From JAGQYH01 sp041393015 (GTDB taxonomy: Bacteria; Bacteroidota; Bacteroidia; Chitinophagales; JADIYW01), in contig JAWKKV010000009.1 in the NCBI GenBank assembly GCA_041393015.1, positions 124,001 through 188,000 of the forward strand: 64,000 bases of DNA. The letters run 5' to 3'. A program made the translations under genes and the position numbers. Below are positions 17,161 through 26,203 of this stretch, one piece after another. The notes under the pieces were generated by a model, which was not told the DNA's origin, ran no database searches, and worked only from the letters and a program-made list of their open reading frames with translations. Numbering within the stretch: position 1 is the first letter of the stretch; the number at the start of each line of letters is the position of its first letter.

Positions 17161-18006
17161 GTGGTGAAAAAACTAACCTTAAATGATGGACATAAAATTC
17201 CAATGGTAGGATTTGGAACCTATAAATCAACCGATCAAGAAGGAATTGAATCCGTGAAATCTGCCATTTCCAATGGATATACTCTAATCGATACAGCAAC
17301 CATATATGGAAATGAAGAAGCCATTGGTAAAGGCATCAAAGCCAGCGGAGTTTCAAGAGAAAATCTATTTATAACAACTAAATTATGGCGGGAGCATTTA
17401 GGTTATGAGTCAACAAAAAAAGAGTTTGAAAATTCCTTAAAAAAACTTGATCTAGACTATATTGATTTATATTTAATCCACTGGCCGGCCAACGATAAAA
17501 ATTACGAAAACTGGCAAAAAACAAATGCAGATTCATGGAAAGCAATGGAAGAATTACAAGCGGATGGAAAAATAAAATCTATCGGTGTAAGCAATTTTTT
17601 CAGAGAACATTTAGAAGCATTGTTTCTCACCGCTAATATCATTCCGTCAGTGAATCAAATTGAGTTTCATCCCGGTTATTGGCAAAAAGAATTGGTTGAC
17701 TATTGTAAAAGACAAAATATAGTAGTTGAATCTTGGTCGCCTTTGGCAAGAGGAAAGATTTTCGGAAATGAAGTGCTCATAAAAATTGCTAAAAAACACA
17801 ACAAATCTGTTTCGCAAGTTTGTCTCAGATGGATCATTCAACACGAAGTAATTGTCATCCCAAAATCAACATCACCCAATAGAATTGAAGAGAACATCAA
17901 TCTGTTTGATTTTGAGTTAACGACAACAGAAATGGATCAAATCAATAACCTTCCTGAAATGGGTTTCAGTGGAGAATTGCCAAGTATCTGGCCAGATAGA
18001 ATTTGA
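17161..18006 (+). CDS. Aldo/keto reductase
   Basis: A 281-residue TIM-barrel oxidoreductase. The catalytic Asp and Tyr are in LIDTATIYGNEEAIGKGI, the Lys in FITTKLW and the His in YLIHWPA; the NADPH-contact motif IPKSTSPNRIEENI is near the C-terminus. It reduces aldehydes or ketones with NADPH in the cytoplasm; substrate unknown. The start is GTG 17161, with a second GTG directly after it. The methyltransferase gene begins 16 bases downstream. Confidence 0.9.
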   Translation: MVKKLTLNDGHKIPMVGFGTYKSTDQEGIESVKSAISNGYTLIDTATIYGNEEAIGKGIKASGVSRENLFITTKLWREHLGYESTKKEFENSLKKLDLDYIDLYLIHWPANDKNYENWQKTNADSWKAMEELQADGKIKSIGVSNFFREHLEALFLTANIIPSVNQIEFHPGYWQKELVDYCKRQNIVVESWSPLARGKIFGNEVLIKIAKKHNKSVSQVCLRWIIQHEVIVIPKSTSPNRIEENINLFDFELTTTEMDQINNLPEMGFSGELPSIWPDRI

Positions 18007-18022
18007 ATTAAAACGACAAAAA

Positions 18023-18652
18023 ATGAAAGATATGTGGGATGATAGATATTCAGATGAGGAGTACGCCTACGGTATTGAACCCAATGTGTTTTTAAAAGAA
18101 ACCATAGAAAAATTTAAACTCAAAGGCGACATGCTTTTCCCTGCGGAAGGAGAAGGTAGAAATGCTGTTTATGCCGCCAAAAATGGATTAAAAGTAACGG
18201 CATTTGATATGAGTATTGAAGGAAGAAAAAAAGCCTTACAATTAGCTGCCAAAGAAAAAGTAGACATTACTTATGAAGTTGGTAATTTCTTTGAATTAGA
18301 TCTCATTCATCAACAATACGACGCTGCTGCATTGATCTATGCGCATTTTCCTCCACCACTCCTATCCCAATATCACCAAAAAATTGGCGACCTTATAAAA
18401 CCCAATGGACTCATCATTTTAGAGGGTTTTAGCAAAAACAATTTAAAATTAAGAGCAAAAAATCCCAATATTGGTGGACCGAATATGGAAGAAATGTTAT
18501 TTTCTAAGGATTCTATTCAAAAGGATTTTCCTGATTTCGAAATAATTCAACTAGAAGAAACCGAAGTGGAATTACAAGAAGGTAAATATCACAATGGAAT
18601 AGGCAGTGTCATAAGATTTATCGGTCAAAAAAAGCAAGCGAAAAGCAGTTAG
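18023..18652 (+). CDS. SAM-dependent class I methyltransferase, TehB/thiopurine-methyltransferase-like
   Basis: A 209-residue protein starting MKDMWDDRYSDEEYAYGIEP, the standard N-terminus of this family, with SAM motif I as LFPAEGEGRNAVYAAKNG and a following acidic AFDMS. A YAHFPPPLL motif replaces the usual motif IV. The frame is open further upstream, but ATG 18023 avoids overlap with the preceding gene and fits the family. Targets in this family include tellurite, thiols or small metabolites; none can be chosen here. Confidence 0.85.
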   Translation: MKDMWDDRYSDEEYAYGIEPNVFLKETIEKFKLKGDMLFPAEGEGRNAVYAAKNGLKVTAFDMSIEGRKKALQLAAKEKVDITYEVGNFFELDLIHQQYDAAALIYAHFPPPLLSQYHQKIGDLIKPNGLIILEGFSKNNLKLRAKNPNIGGPNMEEMLFSKDSIQKDFPDFEIIQLEETEVELQEGKYHNGIGSVIRFIGQKKQAKSS

Positions 18653-18717
18653 CATGGAAACTCATTAAAGTCGAAAACTGATGACATCGTTTTTATAATA
18701 ATTATGATCTTTGCACC

Positions 18718-19674
18718 ATGATTACAACAGACCTGAACAAGGCAAAAAAAGCACTAGACCAAAATAATATCATTGCCATCCCTACAGAAACGGTATATGG
18801 ATTGGCGGGCAATGCTTTTAATGAGGAAGCGGTAAAAAAGATATTTGCTTTAAAGAATAGACCTTTTTACAATCCTTTAATCGTTCATATCAAGTCTGCC
18901 AAATATTTAACAGAGGTGGCGCGCGACATTCCGGCAATAGCTTTCACATTAGCCAACGAATTTTGGCCGGGCCCTTTAACTTTAGTACTCAAAAAGCAGC
19001 CCAAAGTATCCAATTTAGTGACCTCCGGCAAGGATACTGTTGCCGTTAGAGTGCCTAATCATCCAATCACCTTAGAGTTGCTAAAGGCATTGGATTATCC
19101 GTTGGCCGCTCCAAGTGCCAATCCATTTGGTTCTATCAGTCCAACCAGCGCCCAACACGTTGAAAATTATTTTGAGGATGAATTGGACATCATCTTAGAT
19201 GGTGGAGCATGTGAAAGAGGCATTGAGTCTACCATCATTGGGTTTGAAGGAGATCAGCCCATTGTGTATCGATTGGGATCTTTATCCATGGAACAAATTG
19301 AAGCCAAAATTGGAAATGTATTAACTCAAACGCATAGCGAAGATCAGCAACCAAGTGCGCCCGGCATGCTCTCTCGTCATTATGCGCCTACCACCGATAC
19401 TTACCTTACGGATGATGTCGAAAAATTAATCAAATTTTATCCCAACAAAAAAATAGGACTACTACTTTTTCAAAATGAAATAGAAAGTCCGGTGGCACAC
19501 CAAGAAATTCTTTCCAAATCAGGCAATTTAGAAGAAGCTGCTAAAAATTTATATGCTGCCATGCATCGGTTAGACAAGCTCCACCTAGACATCATTATTG
19601 CCCAAAAATTGCCCAACATCGGACTTGGAAAAACAATGAACGATAAACTGGAACGAGCGACGAAGAAAAGCTAA
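18718..19674 (+). CDS. tsaC: L-threonylcarbamoyladenylate synthase (Sua5/TsaC)
   Basis: A 318-residue Sua5-type enzyme that makes threonylcarbamoyl-AMP from threonine, bicarbonate and ATP for the t6A modification of ANN-decoding tRNAs. The YrdC domain (about 1-200) shows IPTETVYGLAGNAFN, KNRPFYNPLIVHI, the SANPFGSISPTSA motif and GACERGIESTIIGF; the C-terminal Sua5 domain follows after GMLSRHYAPT. The promoter-like GATCTTTG sits only five bases before the ATG, so the message may have almost no leader. A core housekeeping gene. Confidence 0.92.
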   Translation: MITTDLNKAKKALDQNNIIAIPTETVYGLAGNAFNEEAVKKIFALKNRPFYNPLIVHIKSAKYLTEVARDIPAIAFTLANEFWPGPLTLVLKKQPKVSNLVTSGKDTVAVRVPNHPITLELLKALDYPLAAPSANPFGSISPTSAQHVENYFEDELDIILDGGACERGIESTIIGFEGDQPIVYRLGSLSMEQIEAKIGNVLTQTHSEDQQPSAPGMLSRHYAPTTDTYLTDDVEKLIKFYPNKKIGLLLFQNEIESPVAHQEILSKSGNLEEAAKNLYAAMHRLDKLHLDIIIAQKLPNIGLGKTMNDKLERATKKS

Positions 19675-19704
19675 AATGATATTACCAAAGCACCTAGAAT
19701 CTAT

Positions 19705-20397
19705 TTAGTTAAAGCCAATTTGAGTATCTAACCAATCTGCCCGTTTCAATACTCTTTTTTCAAGTTTAAGAATAATCTTTGCACGATCTTCTTCCCTTTC
19801 TGTGTGGAGTAACTCTTGAGTGTGTTTCCAAACGGAATCTCGCCATTCACTAATTAGTTTTAACAACAACATTTCATCTAGTCGGCCCATAACTCTATCA
19901 ACAACATTCATTCTTGGAGCATATTTTTCAACCACTTCATCTTGTACTTTATCAATAGTAGCTCCAATAGTGGCATTTACCAAACAATGATCTTGATACC
20001 GTTTTTCTCGCATTTCATCAGATAAGCTGTTCCATTCAGGAGCGAGCATATCATATAAAGAAAGGACTAAATCATAATTAATGTGGGCATTTACGCCTAA
20101 TAATAAATGTTGAATGACATGAAGTTTCTTGGTAGCAGCAGCCTTGTGGACTTCACTCCAAACGGCAGGTGTTACATCTCCACAATTGTAACAAGTTAAT
20201 GCATCAAAATAATAGTCGGCAAACCGGTGTAAAAGCTGCGCCACCCATTCATTATCGTTAAACTTATTCTCTTCAATAGCTACCAACATATTTTCTGTCA
20301 TCATGCTATAGCAATAAAGAAAAATTGTTCTATTGTCATTATTGGCTTCAAACGCTTTGGCTACGGCCATCATTTTATCAATCACCTCACTTTTCAT
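19705..20397 (-). CDS. DUF5995 family protein
   Basis: A 230-residue, almost all-helical protein. The family signature is the histidine-rich HVIQHLLLGVNAHINYDLVL (about 115-134), which resembles a metal-binding helix, and the preceding HRFADYYFDALTCYN. The function is unknown. It is convergent with tsaC and divergent from the type I restriction genes. No signal peptide. Confidence 0.8.
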   Translation of the reverse strand: MKSEVIDKMMAVAKAFEANNDNRTIFLYCYSMMTENMLVAIEENKFNDNEWVAQLLHRFADYYFDALTCYNCGDVTPAVWSEVHKAAATKKLHVIQHLLLGVNAHINYDLVLSLYDMLAPEWNSLSDEMREKRYQDHCLVNATIGATIDKVQDEVVEKYAPRMNVVDRVMGRLDEMLLLKLISEWRDSVWKHTQELLHTEREEDRAKIILKLEKRVLKRADWLDTQIGFN

Positions 20398-20518
20398 TGA
20401 TCTATTTTTCAGTTTTAGTCTGTTTGAAATTAGATTAAATATACATATTTAAGCATATTAAAAACTATTTACAAATCGCTTGACACCTTCAAAACTATAA
20501 TTTCATTAAGATTTGTAC

Positions 20519-20540
20519 TTCATTTTGAAAACGAAATGAA
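20519..20540. repeat. Inverted repeat upstream of hsdR
   Basis: TTCATTT (20519-20525) and AAATGAA (20534-20540) form a 7-bp inverted repeat with an 8-base loop, about 110 bases before hsdR and 122 bases before the divergent DUF5995 start. It might be an operator or chance; no promoter consensus is obvious next to it. Confidence 0.25.
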
Positions 20541-20649
20541 AACGCAATTTGTTACTTTGTTTTTATATATTAGTTGACTGTAATACAGACAGAGAAAATT
20601 ACTCCTAAATTGATTTGCATGTCTTTTAAATTGAGCCAACAAATACTGA

Positions 20650-23178
20650 ATGAAAAATGAAGCTCATGCTAGAATAAAAATAAACCAACTGCTCCAAGAA
20701 GCGGGATGGAGATTCTTTGATGATGAGAATGGGAAAGCTAATATTCTCCTTGAAAACCATGTAAAAATTAGTCAAACAGAAATTGATGCATGGGGAAATG
20801 ACTACGAAAATATTACGTCCGGATCGCTGGACTTTTTATTAATGGATAGCAATAACAAGCCTATTTGTGTGCTTGAAGCTAAAAAAGAAGGTCTACATCC
20901 ACTGGTTGCTAAAGAACAAGCAAGAAAATATGCTAAAACAGTTGGGGCACAATTCATTATTCTTTCAAATGGTATCGTTCATTATTTATGGAATTTAGAA
21001 AAAGGGAACCCAAAACCAATCTTTAAATTTCCTTCTCCAATGGAAATTGGAGCTATCAAAGAATGGGAACCTGACCGAAACTCATTGGCCAACGAACCAA
21101 TAAAAAATGATTTTATTGCAATCGTTCAAATGCCAGATTATGCCGAAAGACCTGAATGGACTGGAGATTTAGCGAGCAGTAAAGACTTTATCTGGAATAA
21201 TGGATTGCGATTTTTACGTCCTTATCAACTGAGCGCTATTCAGCAATTACAAAAAGCTGTAGCCAATGGCAAGGACCGTTTCTTATTTGAAATGGCTACA
21301 GGAACAGGTAAAACTTTGACTTCTGCTGCTGTTATTCGATTATTCTTACGAACTGAAAATGCAAGGCGTGTTTTATTTTTGGTGGACAGATTAGAATTAG
21401 AAGACCAAGCTTGGAAAGCCTTTACCAATTACCTAAAACCTGACTACTCCACTTTCATTTATAAAGAACATAAAAGCGATTGGCGAAAGGCTGACATTGT
21501 AGTAACAACAATTCAATCTTTGATGTTCGACAATAAATATCGATACGAATTTTCGCCAACTGATTTTGATTTGATTATTTCAGATGAATCTCATCGTTCC
21601 ATTTCAGGAAATGCAAGAGCCGTTTTTGAATATTTTTATGGTTATAAATTAGGCTTAACCGCCACTCCAAAAGACTATCTGAAAAGTGTTGACATCAATA
21701 AAGTTAGAGAGAATGACCCAAGAGAAATTGAAAGAAGAATGCTGCGTGATACCTATACCACTTTTGGTTGCGAAGGTGGCGAACCAACTTATCGCTATTC
21801 CTTAATTGATGGCGTAAAGGATGGATTTTTAATTAACCCTAAAGTGATAGATGCACGAACTGAAATTACTACACAATTACTTTCGGATGAAGGCTATGCA
21901 GTGGCAGTAGCTACTGAAGAAGGCGAAGCAACAGAAACCTTTATATCTCGCGATTTCGAAAAGAAATTTTTCTCAGAAAAAACCAATAGAGTTTTTTGTA
22001 CCACTTTTCTAGAAAATGCCTTACGAGATCCCATCACGAAGGAAATTGGAAAAACAATCATTTTTGCCGTAAGTCAAAACCATGCTCGAAAACTAACCGA
22101 GATTTTAAATGAGTTCGCAGAACAACTTTATCCAAACAAATACAATTCCGATTTTGCTGTGCAAGTAACTTCTCAAGTGGGCGATGCTCAACAAATGACC
22201 ATCAATTTCACTAATAACAATCTCAATGGTAAAACCACTTGGTTAGAAGGATATAAATCTTCTAAAACACGAATTTGTGTAACCGTTGGCATGATGACCA
22301 CTGGTTATGACTGCCCCGACCTTCTTAACTTGTGCATGATGCGCCCTATATTTAGTCCGGCTGATTTCGTTCAAATTAAAGGCAGAGGAACACGAAAAAA
22401 CACTTTTGATTTTAAACACAAAAACGAATTAGGGGAAGAAGAAATCGTGCAACACGAAAAGAAATTCTTTAAGCTTTTCGACTTCTTTGCCAACTGCGAA
22501 TATTTTGAAGAAAAGTTTGATTACGATGAAAAATTAAGTCTTCCCAAACCCAAAACTGGCGGAGGTGAAGGCGGTAGCGTAGGTATTGATATTGATAAAT
22601 ACACCAGTTTCAAACCCGACCCTCTTAAAATGTTAAAGGAAGAGGATATTGGCTATGCTGGGATGAAGATTGATCGCATGCTCTTTCAAAAATTTGAGAA
22701 TAGAGTTAAAATGGACGACATTATTAAAAAACATGTAGAATTGGGTAATTGGGAATATGTCATCAGCCACATTCAAAGTGAGATTTTTGATAAACCCAAT
22801 GAATATTTTAGTTTAGACAAATTGCGAAAAGCAGCTAAAATAGATCGTAAGGTTTCCATTCGTGAAGTAGTAGAAAAAGTCTTTGGTATCATTCCAAAAT
22901 TTAAATCGAAAGACGAAATGCTGGAAGAAGAGTTTGATAAGTTTATCTCTATCTATCCGCCCGAAGAAGATGTAAACCTTAGAGCGCTCAAATATTTCTT
23001 TAAAGCTTACATCGTGGATCAAGATATTCGCCAAATTATAGAGGCGAAGGATTTTCATGCCTTACAAACCAATCCTACATTAACAATTTCTCAGTTTAAA
23101 GAAGTGGCAGCTAAATACAGAGAAGTAATACCTTTATACATTAAAGATTACATCAAATTAGAGCAGTTTGCTGCTTAG
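20650..23178 (+). CDS. hsdR: Type I restriction enzyme, HsdR subunit
   Basis: An 842-residue motor-nuclease subunit. The N-terminal nuclease domain has the PD-(D/E)XK core LDFLLMDSNNKPICVLEAKK (about 58-78). The SF2 helicase follows: EMATGTGKT (Walker A, about 215), DESHRS (motif II) and LGLTATPKD (motif III), then VTVGMMTTGYDCPDLLNL and QIKGRGTRK (motif VI). The C-terminal EcoEI-type domain binds the methylase core. Without HsdM and HsdS it does nothing; with them it cuts unmodified DNA after translocation. It is the first gene of the locus hsdR - GIY-YIG - hsdM/S. It appears intact. Confidence 0.93.
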   Translation: MKNEAHARIKINQLLQEAGWRFFDDENGKANILLENHVKISQTEIDAWGNDYENITSGSLDFLLMDSNNKPICVLEAKKEGLHPLVAKEQARKYAKTVGAQFIILSNGIVHYLWNLEKGNPKPIFKFPSPMEIGAIKEWEPDRNSLANEPIKNDFIAIVQMPDYAERPEWTGDLASSKDFIWNNGLRFLRPYQLSAIQQLQKAVANGKDRFLFEMATGTGKTLTSAAVIRLFLRTENARRVLFLVDRLELEDQAWKAFTNYLKPDYSTFIYKEHKSDWRKADIVVTTIQSLMFDNKYRYEFSPTDFDLIISDESHRSISGNARAVFEYFYGYKLGLTATPKDYLKSVDINKVRENDPREIERRMLRDTYTTFGCEGGEPTYRYSLIDGVKDGFLINPKVIDARTEITTQLLSDEGYAVAVATEEGEATETFISRDFEKKFFSEKTNRVFCTTFLENALRDPITKEIGKTIIFAVSQNHARKLTEILNEFAEQLYPNKYNSDFAVQVTSQVGDAQQMTINFTNNNLNGKTTWLEGYKSSKTRICVTVGMMTTGYDCPDLLNLCMMRPIFSPADFVQIKGRGTRKNTFDFKHKNELGEEEIVQHEKKFFKLFDFFANCEYFEEKFDYDEKLSLPKPKTGGGEGGSVGIDIDKYTSFKPDPLKMLKEEDIGYAGMKIDRMLFQKFENRVKMDDIIKKHVELGNWEYVISHIQSEIFDKPNEYFSLDKLRKAAKIDRKVSIREVVEKVFGIIPKFKSKDEMLEEEFDKFISIYPPEEDVNLRALKYFFKAYIVDQDIRQIIEAKDFHALQTNPTLTISQFKEVAAKYREVIPLYIKDYIKLEQFAA

Positions 23179-23202
23179 GCTTCGACTCCGCTCAGCCTGA
23201 CA
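23178..23202. repeat. REP-like element, copy A
   Basis: The 25 bases directly after the hsdR stop read GGCTTCGACTCCGCTCAGCC and TGACA. The reverse complement (TGTCAGGCTGAGCGGAGTCG plus AAGCC) matches copy C inside hsdM in its GTCA-CTGAGCGGAGTCGAAG core. The ends GGCT/AGCC are complementary. It lies between hsdR and the GIY-YIG nuclease gene. Confidence 0.75.
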
Positions 23203-23211
23203 CAGCAAAAA

Positions 23212-23592
23212 ATGACACGGCAAATAAAAACAGAAACGTTGAAAATATACTATGTCTACATATTAAAATGTTCTGATAACAGTTATTATACTGGTGTAAC
23301 AAACGATATTGATAGAAGATTAATTGAACATCAAACAGGTATTAATCCTAAAGCATATACGCATAATAGAAGACCGGTAGAATTAGTTTTCCATTACCAA
23401 TTCAATGATATTAATCAAGCAATTGCATTTGAAAAACAAGTAAAAGGGTGGAATAGAAAAAAGAAAGAAGCCTTAATAAATGATAAATGGGAATTATTAC
23501 CTAGCTTATCCGAATGCAAAAATCAAACTAGTCATAAAAATTATTTGAGCGGTCAGCGGGAGCGAAGTCGAAGGGAAAGCGAAGATAATTGA
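23212..23592 (+). CDS. GIY-YIG endonuclease domain protein
   Basis: A 126-residue protein whose residues about 12-100 form a GIY-YIG domain: YYVYILKCSDNSYYTGVTND gives the GIY and YIG equivalents (YYV...YTG), followed by the catalytic R in DIDRRLIEHQ and the FEKQVKGWNRKKKEALI helix. It belongs to the small stand-alone UPF0213-type nucleases. It sits between hsdR and hsdM, which is not a normal place for a restriction subunit. The C-terminal tail SGQRERSRRESEDN is encoded by a REP-like element, so the gene appears to have been extended by, or arrived with, that repeat. Confidence 0.88.
   Translation: MTRQIKTETLKIYYVYILKCSDNSYYTGVTNDIDRRLIEHQTGINPKAYTHNRRPVELVFHYQFNDINQAIAFEKQVKGWNRKKKEALINDKWELLPSLSECKNQTSHKNYLSGQRERSRRESEDN
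23551..23575. repeat. REP-like element, copy B (encodes the nuclease tail)
   Basis: The sequence GGTCAGCGGGAGCGAAGTCG followed by AAGGG is a diverged copy of the GTCA-C-GAGCGGAGTCGAAGGG element, in the same orientation as the copy in hsdM and opposite to the copy after hsdR. It is translated as the C-terminal residues of the GIY-YIG protein. Confidence 0.6.
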
Positions 23593-23609
23593 TGTAACCA
23601 TAAGAAAAT

Positions 23610-25244
23610 ATGTTAGATACACTTACCAAAAAAAGAATTGACGATTGCAGAGATATATTAGTGGGCAAACTGCCTGACCCAAAAGCACAAATTGAGCAAA
23701 TCACTATTGGCTTGATTTATAAGTTCATGGACGACATGGACAAAGAAGCGATTGAATTAGGTGGAAAAGCAAAATTCTTTTCAGATGAATATGCAAAATA
23801 CAGTTGGGATAGCCTGTTTGATACCAAAGTAACCGCAACTGAAATGCTGAACTTATACTCGGAAGCCATTATCAGCATGGATAAAAACCCCAACATTCCA
23901 GAGCTGTTTAGAAACATTTTCAAAAATGCATTTTTACCCTATCGCGATCCGGAAACCTTAAAACTGTTTCTAAAAACCATCGGCGAATTTGAATATACCC
24001 ACAGCGAAAAATTAGGCGATGCCTTTGAATATTTGCTTTCTGTAATGGGCAGCCAAGGCGATGCAGGACAATTTAGAACACCAAGACATATCATTGACTT
24101 TCTAGTCGCCTGTGTCGACCCCAGCAAGACAGATACTATTTTAGACCCGGCATGCGGCACCGCAGGATTTTTAATTTCCGCTTTCAAACACATTAAAAAC
24201 AAAGCAGAACAAGGCATCAATAAAATAAGTAGTAAAGGTGTCAGCCTAACAAGTGAGAAGGGTGTCAGCCTGAAAAGTGAGAAGAGTGCCAGTCTGAAAA
24301 GTGAGAAGGGTGTCAGTCTGAAAAGTGAGAAGGGTGTCACCCTGAGCGGAGTCGAAGGGTTGACACCCGACGAACGCAAAAAACTCATACAAAACTTCGT
24401 AGGCTACGACATCTCACCCGACATGGTGCGATTGAGTTTAGTGAATTTGTACTTACATGGTTTCTCCGACCCACATATTTGGGAATACGATACCTTAAGC
24501 AGCGAAGACCGTTGGAACGAAAGTTTTGATGTAGTATTAGCGAATCCACCTTTTATGAGCCCGAAAGGAGGCATCCGCCCACATAAGAAATTTACCATTA
24601 GCAGCAATAGAAGCGAAGTGCTTTTTGTGGATTATATAGCCGAACACCTCAACCCGAAAGGGCGAGCAGGCATTATTGTGCCCGAAGGCGTAATATTTCA
24701 AAGTGGCAAAGCCTATAAAGAGCTGCGTAAAATGTTGGTAGACAATTACCTCTATGCCGTAGTAAGTTTACCCGCAGGCGTTTTTAACCCATATAGTGGT
24801 GTAAAAACCTCCATTTTATTGATGGATAAAGATTTTGCTAAAAAGACGGATGATATTCTATTTGTAAAAATTGACAACGATGGTTATGGCTTAGGCGCAC
24901 AACGAAATGAGATAAAAGGCGGACAGTTGGAAGATGCCATTGAATTGTTGCATCAATTTAAACAAAGAAATACTGAATTTATTTCAGCATCTGCCCTAGC
25001 TCATGCTGTACCCAAAACAGAAATTGCAAAAAATGGGGATTATAATTTGAGTGGGGAAAGGTATAAGAATATTCAAGATTTATCTTCAATAAAATATGAA
25101 ATAGTAGAAATTGGTGAAGTTTTTAATACTTCTTCTGGCGGAACTCCTTTAAAAAGCAAAGAAGAATATTACACAAACGGGACAATACCTTGGCTTAGGA
25201 GCGGTGAAGTCGTTCAGGGTTATATTACTTCTTCGAACTATTGA
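23610..25244 (+). CDS. hsdM: Type I N6-adenine methyltransferase HsdM, fused in frame to the start of HsdS
   Basis: The N-terminal HsdM_N helices (MLDTLTKKRIDDCRDILVGK) are followed by the N6_Mtase domain: GDAGQFRTPRHIIDFLV, SAM motif I DPACGTAGFL (about residue 180), and catalytic motif IV NPPF in VVLANPPFMSP (about 312). Between these lies a 24-bp tandem repeat. After about residue 470 (NGDYNLSGERYKNI) the frame enters a specificity domain (YEIVEIGEVFNTSSGGTPLK) and stops at TGA 25242-25244. The remaining HsdS lies in other frames. An M-S fusion of about 860 residues is the likely original form. It methylates adenine in the target chosen by the S part. Confidence 0.9.
   Translation: MLDTLTKKRIDDCRDILVGKLPDPKAQIEQITIGLIYKFMDDMDKEAIELGGKAKFFSDEYAKYSWDSLFDTKVTATEMLNLYSEAIISMDKNPNIPELFRNIFKNAFLPYRDPETLKLFLKTIGEFEYTHSEKLGDAFEYLLSVMGSQGDAGQFRTPRHIIDFLVACVDPSKTDTILDPACGTAGFLISAFKHIKNKAEQGINKISSKGVSLTSEKGVSLKSEKSASLKSEKGVSLKSEKGVTLSGVEGLTPDERKKLIQNFVGYDISPDMVRLSLVNLYLHGFSDPHIWEYDTLSSEDRWNESFDVVLANPPFMSPKGGIRPHKKFTISSNRSEVLFVDYIAEHLNPKGRAGIIVPEGVIFQSGKAYKELRKMLVDNYLYAVVSLPAGVFNPYSGVKTSILLMDKDFAKKTDDILFVKIDNDGYGLGAQRNEIKGGQLEDAIELLHQFKQRNTEFISASALAHAVPKTEIAKNGDYNLSGERYKNIQDLSSIKYEIVEIGEVFNTSSGGTPLKSKEEYYTNGTIPWLRSGEVVQGYITSSNY
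24237..24368. repeat. In-frame 24-bp tandem repeat ending in a REP-like palindrome inside hsdM
   Basis: Four direct 24-bp units (24237-24260, 24261-24284, 24285-24308, 24309-24332) encode variants of the octapeptide GVSLKSEK (GVSLTSEK, GVSLKSEK, SASLKSEK, GVSLKSEK). A fifth unit from 24333 changes into CCTGAGCGGAGTCGAAGGGT and closes with TGACACCC (24361-24368), the inverse of GGGTGTCA at 24332-24339. This last part is the same element as copies A and B. It lies in a loop of HsdM between motif I and the conserved FVGYDISPDMVRLSLVNLYL helix, keeping the frame open. Confidence 0.85.
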
Positions 25245-26191
25245 TTTCAAAAGAAGGGCTAAAAAACTCCTCGGCCAAAATGTTTCCAATTAATACTGTA
25301 TTAGTTGCCATGTATGGCGCAACTGCAGGGCAAGTTGGAATCCTAAAATTTGAGGCTTCAACAAATCAGGCTGTATGTGGTATTCTTCCTAATGATAAGG
25401 CAATTCCTGAGTACCTATATCTAATCCTAAAATCTCAAAAGGAGTATTTAATTTCCTAAGTGGTGGTGGTGCTCAACCAAATATTTCACAAAAGATAATA
25501 CGAGATTTAAAAACTCCCTCTCCCACCATTATCCATACAAGAAGAAATAGTAGCCGAAATAGAAGGCTATCAAAAAATAATTGATGGTGCCAAAGCTGTT
25601 GTAGATAATTACAAACCCAAAATTGATATTGACCCCGATTGGGAGATGGTGGAGTTGGGGGAAGTAGCAAATCCAGAGTATGGTTTCACTGAAAAAGCAA
25701 AGGATGAAGGAAATGCAAGGTTTATTAGAATTACTGATGGTAGATCTGATGGAAAATTAATAACCACTGATGAATATATAAACCTAACTAAAGCAGCACA
25801 AAAAGTATTGTAAAGCGTAATGATATTTTACTAGCTCGTACAGGTGCAACTTATGGCAAAACAATGATATATGAAGATGAGCTGGCTGTTTTTGCATCGT
25901 TTTTAATGCGCTAAATTTTGATATTGATAGAATATATCCAAAATACTATTGGCGTTTGCTCAAAGTGAAGATTATATAAATCAATCAGCGTTGATGATTG
26001 GTGGTGGTCACACAATTCTAATGGAAATGCAGTATGTTAAAATAAAATTACCAATACCTCCAATCGAAACCCAACGCCAAATCGTTGCACAAATTGAAAA
26101 AGAGCAAGCTTTGGTCAATGCCAACAAACAATTGATTGAAATTTTTGAGCAAAAAATTAAAGATAGAATTGCTAAAGTTTGGGGAGAATAG
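25241..26191 (+). pseudogene. hsdS: HsdS specificity part, broken by about six frameshifts
   Basis: The pieces join into one type I S subunit: SKEGLKNSSAKMFPINTVLV and GATAGQVGILKFE (first target-recognition domain), FLSGGGAQPNISQKIIRDLK, LPLPPLSIQEEIVAEIEGYQ (central conserved helix), WEMVELGEVANPEYG, VKRNDILLARTGATYGKTMI, FASFLMRLNFDIDRIYPKYY, and finally PIPPIETQRQIVAQIEKEQA to VWGE at 26191. Frame changes lie near 25241, 25453, 25511-25513, 25806-25811, 25909-25911 and 25953-25955, nearly all explained by one missing base (one by an extra A in a run of five). HsdS decides the DNA target; as read, this copy cannot make a full subunit. Confidence 0.85.
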
Positions 26192-26203
26192 ATAACCGAT
26201 AAC

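Noticed and set aside
24237..24368. Possible CRISPR array inside hsdM
   Set aside because: The 24-bp units are contiguous without spacers and translate in frame; it is a coding tandem repeat.
23939..24388. Long minus-strand open frame opposite hsdM
   Set aside because: Its repetitive FSLFRLTP-type sequence is the reverse reading of the tandem repeat; a shadow of hsdM.
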